64,000 nucleotides of DNA, from contig NZ_JBMGPW010000002.1 of NCBI RefSeq assembly GCF_049060325.1, forward strand, positions 330,345 through 394,344. Reading direction: 5' to 3'. Below are positions 8,095 to 16,255 of the stretch, in pieces. The DNA is from Vescimonas sanitatis (GTDB lineage Bacteria > Bacillota > Clostridia > Oscillospirales > Oscillospiraceae). The translations under genes and the position numbers were made by a program. The notes beneath the pieces are model-generated. The model had not been told where the DNA came from, made no database searches, and worked only from the letters and a program-made list of their open reading frames with translations. Position 1 is the first letter of the stretch; each line of letters begins with the position of its first letter.

Positions 8095-8210
8095 AAGGCA
8101 TTTAGCAGGGAGCAATTCTCTGTATTCAAATCGAACTGAAAGGAGTGATGCCTATAGGCTGCGTTGTAGCTTCCGTCAACAAACATCAAAAATTATAAAG
8201 GAGGAATCCA

Positions 8211-8420
8211 ATGCAAGAATCCACATTCACCAACTACGATCAGCTGCCGCTGTTCCTCAATGCGAACACGGTGGCGCAGGTGCTGGGCGTGTCCATCTCC
8301 AGCGCCTATGAGCTCATGCACGAGACGGGCTTCCCCGCGCTGCGGATAGGCAGCCGCATCGTGGTACCCAAAGAAGAGTTCCGCCGGTGGGTAGATGCGC
8401 AGACAGGAGGTGATGCCTGA
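8211..8420 (+). CDS. AlpA/excisionase-type helix-turn-helix protein
   Basis: 69 residues, a single MerR-like winged helix of the excisionase type (VAQVLGVSISSAYELMHE, then GSRIVVPKEEFRRWVD). A close paralogue lies at 34303-34521, directly before the integrase of the mobilisation module. Ribosome site AAAGGAGGA. The stop overlaps the next ATG (TGATG). Likely an excisionase or regulator of the element it belongs to. Confidence 0.78.
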   Translation: MQESTFTNYDQLPLFLNANTVAQVLGVSISSAYELMHETGFPALRIGSRIVVPKEEFRRWVDAQTGGDA

Positions 8421-8866
8421 TGTTCCGGCGTTGGCCTAAGCGAGATCCGAACAAGTATTACTACCTCGTGCCAAACGAGGTGTTCAACCTCGGTCTCAGC
8501 TCGCATGAGATTGCCGTCTACAATTACCTTCTGCGCTGCGAGGATCGCAGAAGCTACCAGTGCCATCCCAGCTACCGCACCATCGGAAAGGCGGTGCAGC
8601 TGAGCGAAAACACCGTGCGGAAGTATGTGGCCGGTCTGGAGGAGAAGGGGCTTATTCACACCGAGCCCAGTACCATCACCACAAAGGACGGCCGCGTGCG
8701 CAACGGAAGTCTCATCTACACCATCCGTCCCATTCAAGAAGCGTTGGAACTGAACTACCATCGGCAGTTCCTTCAGGCGGAGCGTGACATGGAGCGGGCA
8801 AGGGCGGAGAAGCGGCTGGCCGAATTGAATCAGCAGAATAAGAAGAAGGAGGAAGAAAGCGCATGA
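8420..8866 (+). CDS. Winged-helix replication-initiator-like protein
   Basis: 148 residues. An N-terminal winged helix (YYLVPNEVFNLGLSSHEIAVY, then SYRTIGKAVQLSENTVRKYV) resembles the DNA-binding part of RepA_N-like initiators and helix-turn-helix_36 proteins. A charged coiled tail (residues about 115-148) follows. The paralogue at 31146-31691 shares roughly two thirds of the N-terminal positions. It overlaps both neighbours (TGATG, ATGA), so 8211-9287 reads as one operon. It may control copy state or transfer of the element; no full replication protein is present. Confidence 0.65.
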   Translation: MFRRWPKRDPNKYYYLVPNEVFNLGLSSHEIAVYNYLLRCEDRRSYQCHPSYRTIGKAVQLSENTVRKYVAGLEEKGLIHTEPSTITTKDGRVRNGSLIYTIRPIQEALELNYHRQFLQAERDMERARAEKRLAELNQQNKKKEEESA

Positions 8867-9225
8867 TGCAGCAGATTGCAAACTTCATCGTGAACCATGA
8901 CCCGATGATGGTCCTTCGGCGCACACACGACACAGTGCGCTACATCCGGTGGGCGTGGAACAAGGATCATGCCGACCCCATCGACGCAGAGGAGCTTCGC
9001 CTGTTCCTCTGCGATGAACACTACGGTGATCTGACCGATGAGCAAAAGACCGTTGCCCGTCGGTGTAGAGATGAAATGCGAAGTGTCTATGCGGAGCTGT
9101 GCGTGCGCTTGCTGCAAAGTGAGATCATGCTGGAGCAGGGCATGGTGCCGGACATCAGTACCTACCGCAGTGTGTTCTGCCCGGAAGGGGGTGATGCGCC
9201 GTGGATGCTTGACCGGGCGGGATGA
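8863..9225 (+). CDS. Hypothetical protein of the integrative module
   Basis: 120 residues, soluble, mostly helical, no recognised domain; features include VRYIRWAWNKDH and two EExRL-type helices. It starts at ATG 8863 in an ATGA overlap with the winged-helix gene, and its own stop overlaps the tiny gene at 9222. Conserved order with the winged-helix gene suggests it belongs to the same transfer or maintenance operon. No homologue of it follows the winged-helix paralogue at 31146. Confidence 0.6.
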   Translation: MMQQIANFIVNHDPMMVLRRTHDTVRYIRWAWNKDHADPIDAEELRLFLCDEHYGDLTDEQKTVARRCRDEMRSVYAELCVRLLQSEIMLEQGMVPDISTYRSVFCPEGGDAPWMLDRAG

Positions 9226-9287
9226 CCGAAAATCGGACCGATTTGCCGCCGACGAAAGAAAAGCAGGAGAAAGGACCGGGGTCGTAA
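9222..9287 (+). CDS. Possible 21-codon peptide gene
   Basis: ATG 9222 overlaps the preceding TGA (ATGA), encoding MTENRTDLPPTKEKQEKGPG plus one Ser. Its TKEKQ tail matches the C-terminus of the winged-helix paralogue (RTKEKAG, ending 31691), and the underlying DNA is shared with the candidate oriT block, so the match may reflect DNA rather than protein conservation. Confidence 0.35.
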   Translation: MTENRTDLPPTKEKQEKGPGS

Positions 9288-9330
9288 ACGCCCCGGTCCG
9301 TCCCACAAATGCCCGCAGTGCGGGCATTTT
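9251..9330 (+). other. Candidate oriT-like block, copy 1
   Basis: GACGAAAGAAAAGCAGGAGA begins 58 bp before a perfect inverted repeat ATGCCCGC-AGT-GCGGGCAT (9309-9327) followed by TTTTC. An inner 9-bp hairpin (GGACCGGGG and CCCCGGTCC, 9273-9299) lies between. The same two anchors with nearly the same spacing occur at 31670-31747, just upstream of the relaxase genes. The second hairpin could also act as a terminator. Confidence 0.45.
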
Positions 9331-9593
9331 CAAGGGTTTGTGACCGGGGACAGAGGCACGCTCCTTTCGGGAGTTTGTACCCTGTGGAACGCTCCGAGTT
9401 CCAGTTTCTTCAGTGTTTTCAAGGGTTTCCGCCGACGCTCTACCGGCCCCATGCCCCGATTTTGATCCAATTTACACCTAATTTGCACTTCAAAACGCAG
9501 AAAAAGAATTGAGAAAAGCAATAGCTATTTCCGCAAAAGTGTGGTAGTTGTTTGTGTTACAAAAAGAAAACGAATCCAAAGGAAGTGAAATAC
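9288..9593. other. Intergenic segment before tandem integrases
   Basis: After the inverted repeat at 9309-9327 I see only S2 copy B (9520-9565). No gene. An attP site would plausibly lie here, but no direct repeat identifies it. Confidence 0.4.
9520..9565 (+). promoter_or_regulatory. S2 repeat, copy B
   Basis: TAGCTATTTCC, GCAAAAG, TGTGGTAGTTGTTTGTG, then TTACAAAAAG. In this copy the AGGAGG end has decayed and the integrase uses AAAGGAAGTG further downstream. Confidence 0.6.
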
Positions 9594-10796
9594 ATGGCAA
9601 AACGAAGACCGGCCGGTGACGGCATGGTGCGAAGGCGTGACGACGGACGCTGGGAGGGCCGCATCGTCATCGGCCACCGGGAAAACGGCGAGCCGCTGTT
9701 CCGTCATGTGTATGCCAAGACGCAAAAGGCCCTGCTGGACAAGCTGCACCAGAACATCGAGTGCTACCGCGATGTGGAGCTGACCGAGGACAGCCGCATG
9801 ACGCTGAGCCAGTGGCTGGATCGCTGGCTCACGGAGTACAAGGCGGGTACGGTGCGGCCCGGTACCCTCGAGGGCTACCGCCGCTACATCGAATACTACA
9901 TCAAGCCGCAACTGGGCGACAAGCAGATCTCCCTCCTCTCCCAGCAGGACATCCAGCGGATGTACCGCCGCCTGAAAACGGAGGGGCGCATCCACGAGCA
10001 TCCCGAGATGGGGCATCAGCTCTCCGACTCCATGGTGCGCCACATTCACTCCACCCTCCACGCCGCACTGAAGGACGCGGTGCAGGCGCATGTCATTCCC
10101 AGGAACCCCACCGAGGGGACAACGGCGCCCAAGCCCAACTACAAGCCCAAGCGCATTCTCACCCGTGCGGAGTTGGACGACTTCCTTACAGTGGTGGAGC
10201 AGGACGAGGTGTGGCGGGACTTCTTCCATACGGAGCTGATGACTGGCCTGCGCCGCGGTGAGATCTGCGGTCTGCAATGGGGCGACTTCGATGAGGACAC
10301 CGGGACGCTGAAGGTGTGCCGCACCCTCCACAGCCAGCGGAAGGGTGAGTACACCGTCGGTGAGACAAAGACCAATCAAGGTATGCGAACCATCATCCTG
10401 CCGCACAGCGTGACTGAAATCCTGCGGCGGCGCAAAGCGGACGCCATCAGCAAATGGATTTTCCCAGACCCCGTGAAGCCGGAAAATCCAGTCGACCCCA
10501 ATGCGGCCTATCGCCGCATGAAGACGCTCCTTCAGCGGGCGGGACTGCCCAGCATCCGCTTTCATGATCTGCGCCACACCTTCGCCACCCACGCTCTCAC
10601 CAGCGGCGTGGATGCTAAGACCCTGTCGGGGATTCTGGGGCATACCAACGCTTCCTTTACGCTGGACACCTATACCCATGTCACCTCGGATATGCAGAAG
10701 CAGGCCTGCGGTATCGTGGGCAGCTTCATGGAAGATATCTTCGGAAAGGAGTTGAAACCGTGGCAAGAAAACGAAAAGCCGGAGATGGAACTGTAA
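9594..10796 (+). CDS. Tyrosine recombinase (integrase), first of tandem pair
   Basis: 400 residues. Layout is an N-terminal AP2-like arm-binding domain (GDGMVRRRDDGRWEGRIVIG), a SAM-like core-binding domain (about 60-170) and a catalytic domain with R220 (GLRRGE), H324-x-x-R327 (HDLRHT) and nucleophile Y360 (DTYTH). All catalytic residues are present, so it should be active. Start ATG 9594 follows AAAGGAAGTG. Its last 37 bases overlap the next recombinase gene in another frame, implying coupled synthesis of the two. Confidence 0.9.
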   Translation: MAKRRPAGDGMVRRRDDGRWEGRIVIGHRENGEPLFRHVYAKTQKALLDKLHQNIECYRDVELTEDSRMTLSQWLDRWLTEYKAGTVRPGTLEGYRRYIEYYIKPQLGDKQISLLSQQDIQRMYRRLKTEGRIHEHPEMGHQLSDSMVRHIHSTLHAALKDAVQAHVIPRNPTEGTTAPKPNYKPKRILTRAELDDFLTVVEQDEVWRDFFHTELMTGLRRGEICGLQWGDFDEDTGTLKVCRTLHSQRKGEYTVGETKTNQGMRTIILPHSVTEILRRRKADAISKWIFPDPVKPENPVDPNAAYRRMKTLLQRAGLPSIRFHDLRHTFATHALTSGVDAKTLSGILGHTNASFTLDTYTHVTSDMQKQACGIVGSFMEDIFGKELKPWQENEKPEMEL

Positions 10797-12262
10797 GGCA
10801 ACGCAAGGACGGACGCTGGGAAGGACGCATCGTCATCGGTTACGATGATAACGGCTATCCCAAAACGAAAAACGTCCTCGCCAAAACCAAGAAGGAGTGC
10901 GTCGAGAAGCTCCAGAAGCTCAAGGAGGAGTGCGGGGGACTGAAGCCGGAGAAGGTGCGGGCCGAGATGCCCTTCGGGGACTGGCTGACATACTGGTACG
11001 AGAATCACTCCAAGCCCAAGATCCGCCCAACTACGCAGGAGACCTACGAGAGCCGCATCCGCCTGCATATCATTCCGGAGATTGGGGACATCCCACTGAA
11101 TAAGCTGACACAGAACGACCTGCAGCAGTTCTACGGTCGGCTCAAGAAAAGCGGCCGGAAGCGGTTCACCGACAAGTACGGCGAAGGGCTGTCCGACCGA
11201 ATGGTGCGTATGTGTCACGCCACCTGCCGCTCCGCATTGGAAAAGGCGGTGCAGGATGGGCTGATTCGTGTGAACCCGGCCATCGGCTGCAAGCTGCCGC
11301 CGAAAAAGGCGCGGGAGATGCAGGTACTGACGAGGGAGGAGCTGCAGCGGTTTCTCATTCAGGCGAAGTTCGAGGGCTACTACGAAGTCTTCCTTCTGGA
11401 CTTAGCCACCGGCCTGCGCCGGGGTGAGCTGATGGCGCTGCAATGGGACGACCTGAACTTCAAAACCGGCGTGCTGAATGTGAACAAGCAGGTCTACGAT
11501 GTGCGGGGTCAACTCCAGATCAGCACGCCCAAGACGAAGAACTCCATCCGAAAGATCGTCCTGCCGCCCGCCGTGGTGGCGGTGCTGCAAGAGTATAAGA
11601 AAACAGTGGACTCCCGCTGGATGTTCCCGTCGCCTGTCAAGGAGGACTGTCCCATTACACCCGGCGTGGTACGCCGCAGACTGCAGTTCATCTTGGAGCA
11701 CACAGGATGCAAACATGTTAGATTTCATGATCTGCGCCACACCTTCGCAACGCTGGCGCTGGAAAACGGCATGGATGTGAAAACGCTCTCCGCCATGCTG
11801 GGCCATGTGTCGGCGGCCACCACGCTGGACATCTACACCCACATCACCGATGATATGCAGCGCACAGCCGCCGCCAACATCGACCGGAGCATCGGCAAGG
11901 CAGCGCCACAGGAGGACGCTTCAGAGCCGGGGCAGGAAACTGCCCCGGCCACGGCGGACAAGCCGAAAATGACCGACTTCAAGCCCTATGTGGGCCGCAA
12001 GCGCAGATCCGGCACCGGCTGCATCAACGAGATCAACGACCACCTCTTTGAAGGGCGCTACTCTCCCAAGTGGCCCGACGGCAAAAAGCACGCCCGCAAT
12101 GTCTACGCTCACACCCGTGAGGAGTGCGAGGAGAAGCTGAAGACGCTGATCGAGGAGATGAAAGCGGAGATTGCGGAAGCACAGCGACTGAAGGACGAGG
12201 GCAAAGGTGATGGGCGACCACCGGAGGAGAAGAGAGGCAGACATGGGCAAAAAGTAAAGTAA
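10760..12262 (+). CDS. Tyrosine recombinase with extra C-terminal arm-binding-like domain
   Basis: 500 residues from GTG 10760, about 100 longer than its neighbour. The usual arm-binding, core-binding and catalytic domains are present, with R220, H323-x-x-R326 and Y359. After a Pro/Ala-rich linker (about 385-410) residues ~419-470 (GCINEINDHLFEGRYSPKWP, then NVYAHTREECEEKLKTL) repeat the pattern of the N-terminal AP2-like domain. A second DNA-binding domain at this end is unusual and could bridge distant arm sites. Overlaps the preceding integrase and ends at a bidirectional terminator. Confidence 0.88.
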   Translation: MARKRKAGDGTVRQRKDGRWEGRIVIGYDDNGYPKTKNVLAKTKKECVEKLQKLKEECGGLKPEKVRAEMPFGDWLTYWYENHSKPKIRPTTQETYESRIRLHIIPEIGDIPLNKLTQNDLQQFYGRLKKSGRKRFTDKYGEGLSDRMVRMCHATCRSALEKAVQDGLIRVNPAIGCKLPPKKAREMQVLTREELQRFLIQAKFEGYYEVFLLDLATGLRRGELMALQWDDLNFKTGVLNVNKQVYDVRGQLQISTPKTKNSIRKIVLPPAVVAVLQEYKKTVDSRWMFPSPVKEDCPITPGVVRRRLQFILEHTGCKHVRFHDLRHTFATLALENGMDVKTLSAMLGHVSAATTLDIYTHITDDMQRTAAANIDRSIGKAAPQEDASEPGQETAPATADKPKMTDFKPYVGRKRRSGTGCINEINDHLFEGRYSPKWPDGKKHARNVYAHTREECEEKLKTLIEEMKAEIAEAQRLKDEGKGDGRPPEEKRGRHGQKVK

Positions 12263-12267
12263 AAAGA

Positions 12268-12315
12268 ATCACCGACAAGGAGGCTGAGTAATTCTCCTCC
12301 TTGTCGATGATTTTT
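12268..12315. terminator. Bidirectional intrinsic terminator
   Basis: CGACAAGGAGG (12273-12283) pairs perfectly with CCTCCTTGTCG (12296-12306), with outer ATCA/TGAT pairing. TTTTT follows on the plus strand. It serves the integrase pair and lies just past the stop of the convergent ABC-3C operon. Confidence 0.85.
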
Positions 12316-12367
12316 CAGCGTAGTGAAAATGTTAGTAACCTATTTTTGCTGTTACACCATACCTTTA

Positions 12368-14401
12368 TCAAGGCAATAACTGAAAGGCTTTCCCTGTTAT
12401 ATTGATTTTCTGATATGTATCTGGTTTCAGATTATCAATTATTTCGATTAGTTCATGACTATTTAATGTAATAGCCATTATTACTTGACAATTTGTGTGT
12501 AAAAATGTTGTGGATTTAATAAAGTTATCCATATCTTTGGGGACAATACTCTGCTGCGCAGGTTCATCAAAAATTATTATCCCTGGATGATTCCCACCTT
12601 TTTCAAGCGATACTTGTAGTAACGCCATCGTAAATGCCCATATTACACGGATACCGTCACTTGCAGAAGAGTCAAATTTCATATCAAATCCATCAATTGT
12701 TGGCAATAGTGATTCTTCGGATATGTCAATAGCGCCCAAATCGCTCACACTACTATAGTGATAAAGTTTCAGGTTCTCAATGAACTTTGACTTTAATAGA
12801 CGAATCTTCTCTACATCCGCATCTGACTTATCATGCTTAGGCAATTTTGCTTTGTGTGCAAGATAAGTCTGCCATTGCTCAGACAGATCATCAAGGTCAA
12901 GAAGAAATTTGTCTAATTCCTTCTGAAGTTTTTTGGATTCTTCTATTTTTCCACTAATCTCGATTTTTCTTAGAACAATTGCTTCAGAACTATCATTATC
13001 TGTAGTCATATACAAGTCTGATCTTAAGGCTTGTGCTAAACGCCTAAGAGTCAATATATCTGCTGCCAGCCGCAGTTTTTCTTGCTCAAGTTGTCCTTTT
13101 CGAGCTTGACGATTATCGAGGGCAAATGCCAACATTTTCTTTTGCTCTTTTAAATGGAGGATATTGGCCTCGATATCCATAAAGACAAAATTAGATTTGG
13201 CAAGGATCATATTATCATGGATCTCCTGATTACAAACAGGGCAGATACTGGAACAATTATCTGTCGAATTATCAGAACCAAAATTTTGGAGCCGTGCCGC
13301 ATCATTATTGTTCCGAATGTCTGCATCGATTAATGCGATATCTTTCTCTAAGTGTTGAATGGAGTCACTTTCAAAGGATAGCTCTGTCGTAATATGATCT
13401 TCATCTTTCTCAAGATTGCGTATTGACTTAAGGGTTTCAGAAAGTTCACTATTTAGCTCATTAAAATTGTCGATTACTCGAGGCTTCAGAAGACATATCG
13501 AATTATACTGGTCTTGGAGTTTTTGAATCGCATCGGCTATTGGTTCATTACGATCCGAGAAAATTGCTATCCGCGCATAATCATTGTCATTTAATACTCG
13601 AGGGTGTAATGGCAGATTAATTACTGCCCCGCCATGGCTTGTGACATAATACTGAAATGCTTCGATCCTTTTTTCCCAGTCTTTCTCGATTTGAATCTTG
13701 ACATTTCTTAATCGAGCCCGCTCTTTTTCGTTCTTTATTGTGTCTAAATCCAAAAGAAATTCAACAACTCGTTTTTTGGATTCTCTTATTCCCAAAACGG
13801 GCATTCCAGATAGAATATCTGACCAGCCGTGTTTTTGTTCGATAAACATAGCTGAAAAGATAATTTGTAAGTATAGCTTCCTCTCATTTCCATCCGATGT
13901 TCCGACCATGGGAAGAGAAATATGTAAGAATTCTTCTAAAAAGTTATGAAATCCTTTTTCGCTGGTAGCCGCATTTTGAATATTGACATAAAAGTCAGAT
14001 ACCTGAGTTTTTTGATCCTTTATAGCATCATAAGTGCTGTAGTAGACGCTTACTAAACGGTTATCTTTACTTTCTGAAACAATATTTCTATAGATAGTTA
14101 CAGTATCGTATCCGTTAGAGATTTCCAAATACGCACCAGATTCTAATACTCTATAAGAATTTTGATTATCTTCGATTTCGGATTTAAATACGGATGTTAG
14201 CACTTTGCTCCCAATACCGCCAGTGCCACCTATGATTTGTTCCAATCCTAAACAATAGTATATTGCAGCAAGGATGGAGCTTTTCCCGCAAGTATTATCT
14301 TCACTTGCAATGAAGTTTAGACCGGAGGAGAAAGAGGTATCAATTCCGTATACTCCGTTGACGGTATTAATTTCAACCCGTAGACGATTAATTCGAAGCA
14401 T
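12368..14401 (-). CDS. ABC-3C system I: SMC/Rad50-like ABC ATPase
   Basis: 677 residues. Walker A is in the first 45 residues (NTCGKSS, with K40), followed by a long coiled-coil region split by a CPVCNQEI zinc-hook-like pair near residue 388. The ABC signature region (SSASDGIRVIWAF) and Walker B (IIIFDEPAQQ, near 610) are at the C-terminus. This is the ATPase of an ABC-three-component conflict system. The last gene of a four-gene operon; it overlaps the middle component by 14 bases. The DNA is clearly AT-richer than the flanking integrase genes, suggesting separate acquisition. Confidence 0.8.
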   Translation of the reverse strand: MLRINRLRVEINTVNGVYGIDTSFSSGLNFIASEDNTCGKSSILAAIYYCLGLEQIIGGTGGIGSKVLTSVFKSEIEDNQNSYRVLESGAYLEISNGYDTVTIYRNIVSESKDNRLVSVYYSTYDAIKDQKTQVSDFYVNIQNAATSEKGFHNFLEEFLHISLPMVGTSDGNERKLYLQIIFSAMFIEQKHGWSDILSGMPVLGIRESKKRVVEFLLDLDTIKNEKERARLRNVKIQIEKDWEKRIEAFQYYVTSHGGAVINLPLHPRVLNDNDYARIAIFSDRNEPIADAIQKLQDQYNSICLLKPRVIDNFNELNSELSETLKSIRNLEKDEDHITTELSFESDSIQHLEKDIALIDADIRNNNDAARLQNFGSDNSTDNCSSICPVCNQEIHDNMILAKSNFVFMDIEANILHLKEQKKMLAFALDNRQARKGQLEQEKLRLAADILTLRRLAQALRSDLYMTTDNDSSEAIVLRKIEISGKIEESKKLQKELDKFLLDLDDLSEQWQTYLAHKAKLPKHDKSDADVEKIRLLKSKFIENLKLYHYSSVSDLGAIDISEESLLPTIDGFDMKFDSSASDGIRVIWAFTMALLQVSLEKGGNHPGIIIFDEPAQQSIVPKDMDNFIKSTTFLHTNCQVIMAITLNSHELIEIIDNLKPDTYQKINITGKAFQLLP

Positions 14402-14870
14402 TGTTAGTCCTCCATAAGTCGGCCAATTCTTTGATTTTTCCTTCTGTTAGTTTTTTGGAAAGATCTCCTAAACTGGTTAATTCGCTCGTCATTAAGTCAC
14501 CAACAATTTTGATTCTTTCGGCCAAATTATGGCCTTTAGTAGTTAGCTTATAATTTCCATTTCGCTGTTGAGAAACAAAGCCGTATGCTATGGCAAATGT
14601 TAATGCTTTATTGACTGCTGGATCAAAGCGCACAATAGGAGCAGGGCCATAACCTTCTGCATAATTAATAAGGTGGCTCATTGTTTCCGATGAGAAGAGC
14701 GCGTATGAGATCATCTGTAATTTAATCAGAGAACAAGAATCACCCCAGCCACATATCCGCATAATTAGACAGAGTTGAGACACTTTATAACTTATTCGAT
14801 AGTTGTATGGAACAGCATCTGGTTTTGCGTTAAATACAATATCTCCTTTAATTAAGCTATCATCTACCAT
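14388..14870 (-). CDS. ABC-3C system I: middle component
   Basis: 160 residues of winged-helix-like character (SHLINYAEGYGPAPIVRFDP, then YGFVSQQRNGNYKLTTKGH). Small proteins of this kind sit between effector and ATPase genes in ABC-3C operons and are thought to link the two. Start ATG 14870 is preferred because AGGAG lies 9 nt upstream; a GTG at 14876 is too close to it. It begins just after the effector stop and overlaps the ATPase start. Family assignment is mainly from context. Confidence 0.62.
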   Translation of the reverse strand: MVDDSLIKGDIVFNAKPDAVPYNYRISYKVSQLCLIMRICGWGDSCSLIKLQMISYALFSSETMSHLINYAEGYGPAPIVRFDPAVNKALTFAIAYGFVSQQRNGNYKLTTKGHNLAERIKIVGDLMTSELTSLGDLSKKLTEGKIKELADLWRTNNASN

Positions 14871-14872
14871 TA

Positions 14873-15832
14873 TCACATACTCCTAAATTCCATTGAACAG
14901 TCCGCAAGCCAGCTGGCAATTAAGTCCTGCTTGACCTCTGCTATTGATGCTTGGTTAAAAATTGTTGAAAAGTCCTTTTCCAACTTCTCCCCGAAGTCAG
15001 ATAATATGGTGGAAAATACAGATTGATTCATTAAGTGATCAGTATTCATTAATGTTCTAATGGATACTTCGTTTTTGAAACTTTGCTCAAGCCTGTACAG
15101 GTCTTCATAAATCTCAGGGAAACCAATTCGCAGATTGGACATATTTTCCATTCCACTGATGTAATAATCAACATATAGGCCAATTACCCGATTCAATGCT
15201 GGATCTGCAGTATCATCAATGTGCATTACGGCTTTAATCTTTCTGCGGATGTTTTCAACTTTTGCGGAATCACATTTTGTCCAATCAGGGGAAGAAGTGT
15301 GCTGAACTGCTAAATTTATCCTGTTATTTGTTATTGTTGTTCGGATGATATTGCTAATTTCAGGTGCCAGATCTTCTGCGATTTTTATTATGATTTGAAA
15401 ATCGTCTGCTATATGGCTATAAATGCTTGGCTTTTTTGACCTCTCGGATAGCACTTCTGCTTGTTTTGTTGTTGCATGCATAAGAATTCTCGAGTCTTTA
15501 TATTCGGGTATGTTGAAATGCCACTCGTGAATGGGCGGAATTCCAAGCGATTTCATACGTGAGCCATTTTCCATCAATTTTTTTATATCTGCTGATAATT
15601 TATCTCGCTGGTGGTCATACAATTCGTTATCCGAGTAACTACGTTCAGGGCAATAACATTGGTGTACAATGCCGCTCTTTGTATATCCTTCGATCCCAGC
15701 ATCGCCCTTATGGACGGCAGGAATCGCTACATAATGTTGCTCTTGATACTTCATTCGATAGCAGCGTACGCAGAGATCCTCCCAAGCGTCTCCGTTCATA
15801 TTTCCTTCAATTAAGTTCAGAATTTTGCCCAT
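14873..15832 (-). CDS. ABC-3C system I: effector with restriction-endonuclease-like N-terminus
   Basis: 319 residues. The N-terminus (W17-E18, then G43-D44 and E48-G49, then H57-Q58-C59-Y60) follows the layout of Mrr-like PD-(D/E)XK nucleases, but the usual Lys is replaced by Tyr60. The C-terminal ~200 residues are helical with no recognised motif and would be the CTD that contacts the middle component. Start ATG 15832 has GGAGG 9 nt upstream, 4 nt after the preceding stop. Likely a nuclease effector activated by the ATPase; activity is inference given the altered last catalytic residue. Confidence 0.62.
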   Translation of the reverse strand: MGKILNLIEGNMNGDAWEDLCVRCYRMKYQEQHYVAIPAVHKGDAGIEGYTKSGIVHQCYCPERSYSDNELYDHQRDKLSADIKKLMENGSRMKSLGIPPIHEWHFNIPEYKDSRILMHATTKQAEVLSERSKKPSIYSHIADDFQIIIKIAEDLAPEISNIIRTTITNNRINLAVQHTSSPDWTKCDSAKVENIRRKIKAVMHIDDTADPALNRVIGLYVDYYISGMENMSNLRIGFPEIYEDLYRLEQSFKNEVSIRTLMNTDHLMNQSVFSTILSDFGEKLEKDFSTIFNQASIAEVKQDLIASWLADCSMEFRSM

Positions 15833-15836
15833 ATAA

Positions 15837-16046
15837 TTAGACCTCCACAAAAAGGTTAATGTCTAAAGTATTTATTTCAATATTAGGCATCAAGGAAATA
15901 GCGGAAACATCGGTGTAAAATTCATCAAAATTGTGCAAATAGCGAACTTTCACAATATCAAAACCGACTAAGATATCCTCAATAATTGCTGCTCGATGTA
16001 TTAGATAGACTATATCTCCAATTTGGGGGAATGTATTTCTTATCAC
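15837..16046 (-). CDS. Small beta-rich protein leading ABC-3C operon I
   Basis: 69 residues from GTG 16046, with AGGGGG about 8 nt upstream. Alternating hydrophobic strands (IGDIVYLIHRAAIIEDILVG, then FDIVKVRYL) suggest a small SH3- or KOW-like barrel. First gene after the leader RNA; only 4 nt separate its stop from the effector start. No family recognised. ABC-3C operon II lacks an equivalent. Confidence 0.6.
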   Translation of the reverse strand: MIRNTFPQIGDIVYLIHRAAIIEDILVGFDIVKVRYLHNFDEFYTDVSAISLMPNIEINTLDINLFVEV

Positions 16047-16060
16047 TTAAGAGCCCCCTA

Positions 16061-16123
16061 TAATTAATAAAGCCGTATGGGAAAGTTCCACACGGCTGCC
16101 TTGGCGGCGCAGAGGCCTACCGT
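16061..16123 (-). ncRNA. Leader RNA element of ABC-3C operon I
   Basis: Predicted transcript starts ACGGTAGGCCTCTGCGCCGC and continues through CAAGGCAG into a 9-bp hairpin (GCCGTGTGG and CCATACGGC, 16072-16096) followed by CTTTATTAATT. Conservation with the copy at 38500-38562 begins at the predicted +1. The 5' ACGGT can instead pair with GCCGT, the first arm of the hairpin, giving a possible antiterminator. Confidence 0.6.
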
Positions 16124-16129
16124 TAATCA

Positions 16130-16158
16130 ATTATAATACAATTTAGCGAGAATTGCAA
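16130..16158 (-). promoter_or_regulatory. Promoter of ABC-3C operon I
   Basis: TTGCAA (16153-16158), 17-bp spacer, TATAAT (16130-16135) on the minus strand. Predicted +1 is 16123, the first base of the leader. Confidence 0.8.
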
Positions 16159-16191
16159 TAAGACATCACGTTATATAATTGCCCTCAAATC

Positions 16192-16217
16192 CTGCGCCGC
16201 AATAGACAAAGAATAAG
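16192..16217 (+). repeat. S1 repeat, copy c
   Basis: CTGCGCCGCA followed by ATAGACAAAGAATAAG, immediately before the terminator at 16219. The neighbouring gene is on the other strand, so the repeat is not simply a gene tail. Confidence 0.6.
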
Positions 16218-16218
16218 A

Positions 16219-16255
16219 AAAATCCCTCTGAAATCGTTGATTTCAGAGGGATTTT
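16219..16255 (+). terminator. Perfect inverted repeat, terminator-like
   Basis: AAAATCCCTCTGAAATC and its exact complement flank a 3-nt loop (GTT). A/T tails on both sides let it work in either direction. It abuts the tRNA 3' half. Confidence 0.75.

Larger units (their letters stand above)
7800..8210. other. Intergenic segment with S1 repeat and terminator
   Basis: No convincing gene. A 20-codon reading frame at 7861-7923 (MNMKTIFKRVDRIEKRP) has a poor ribosome site and may be a remnant. S1 copy b is at 8009-8034 and a terminator at 8066-8094. Confidence 0.5.
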
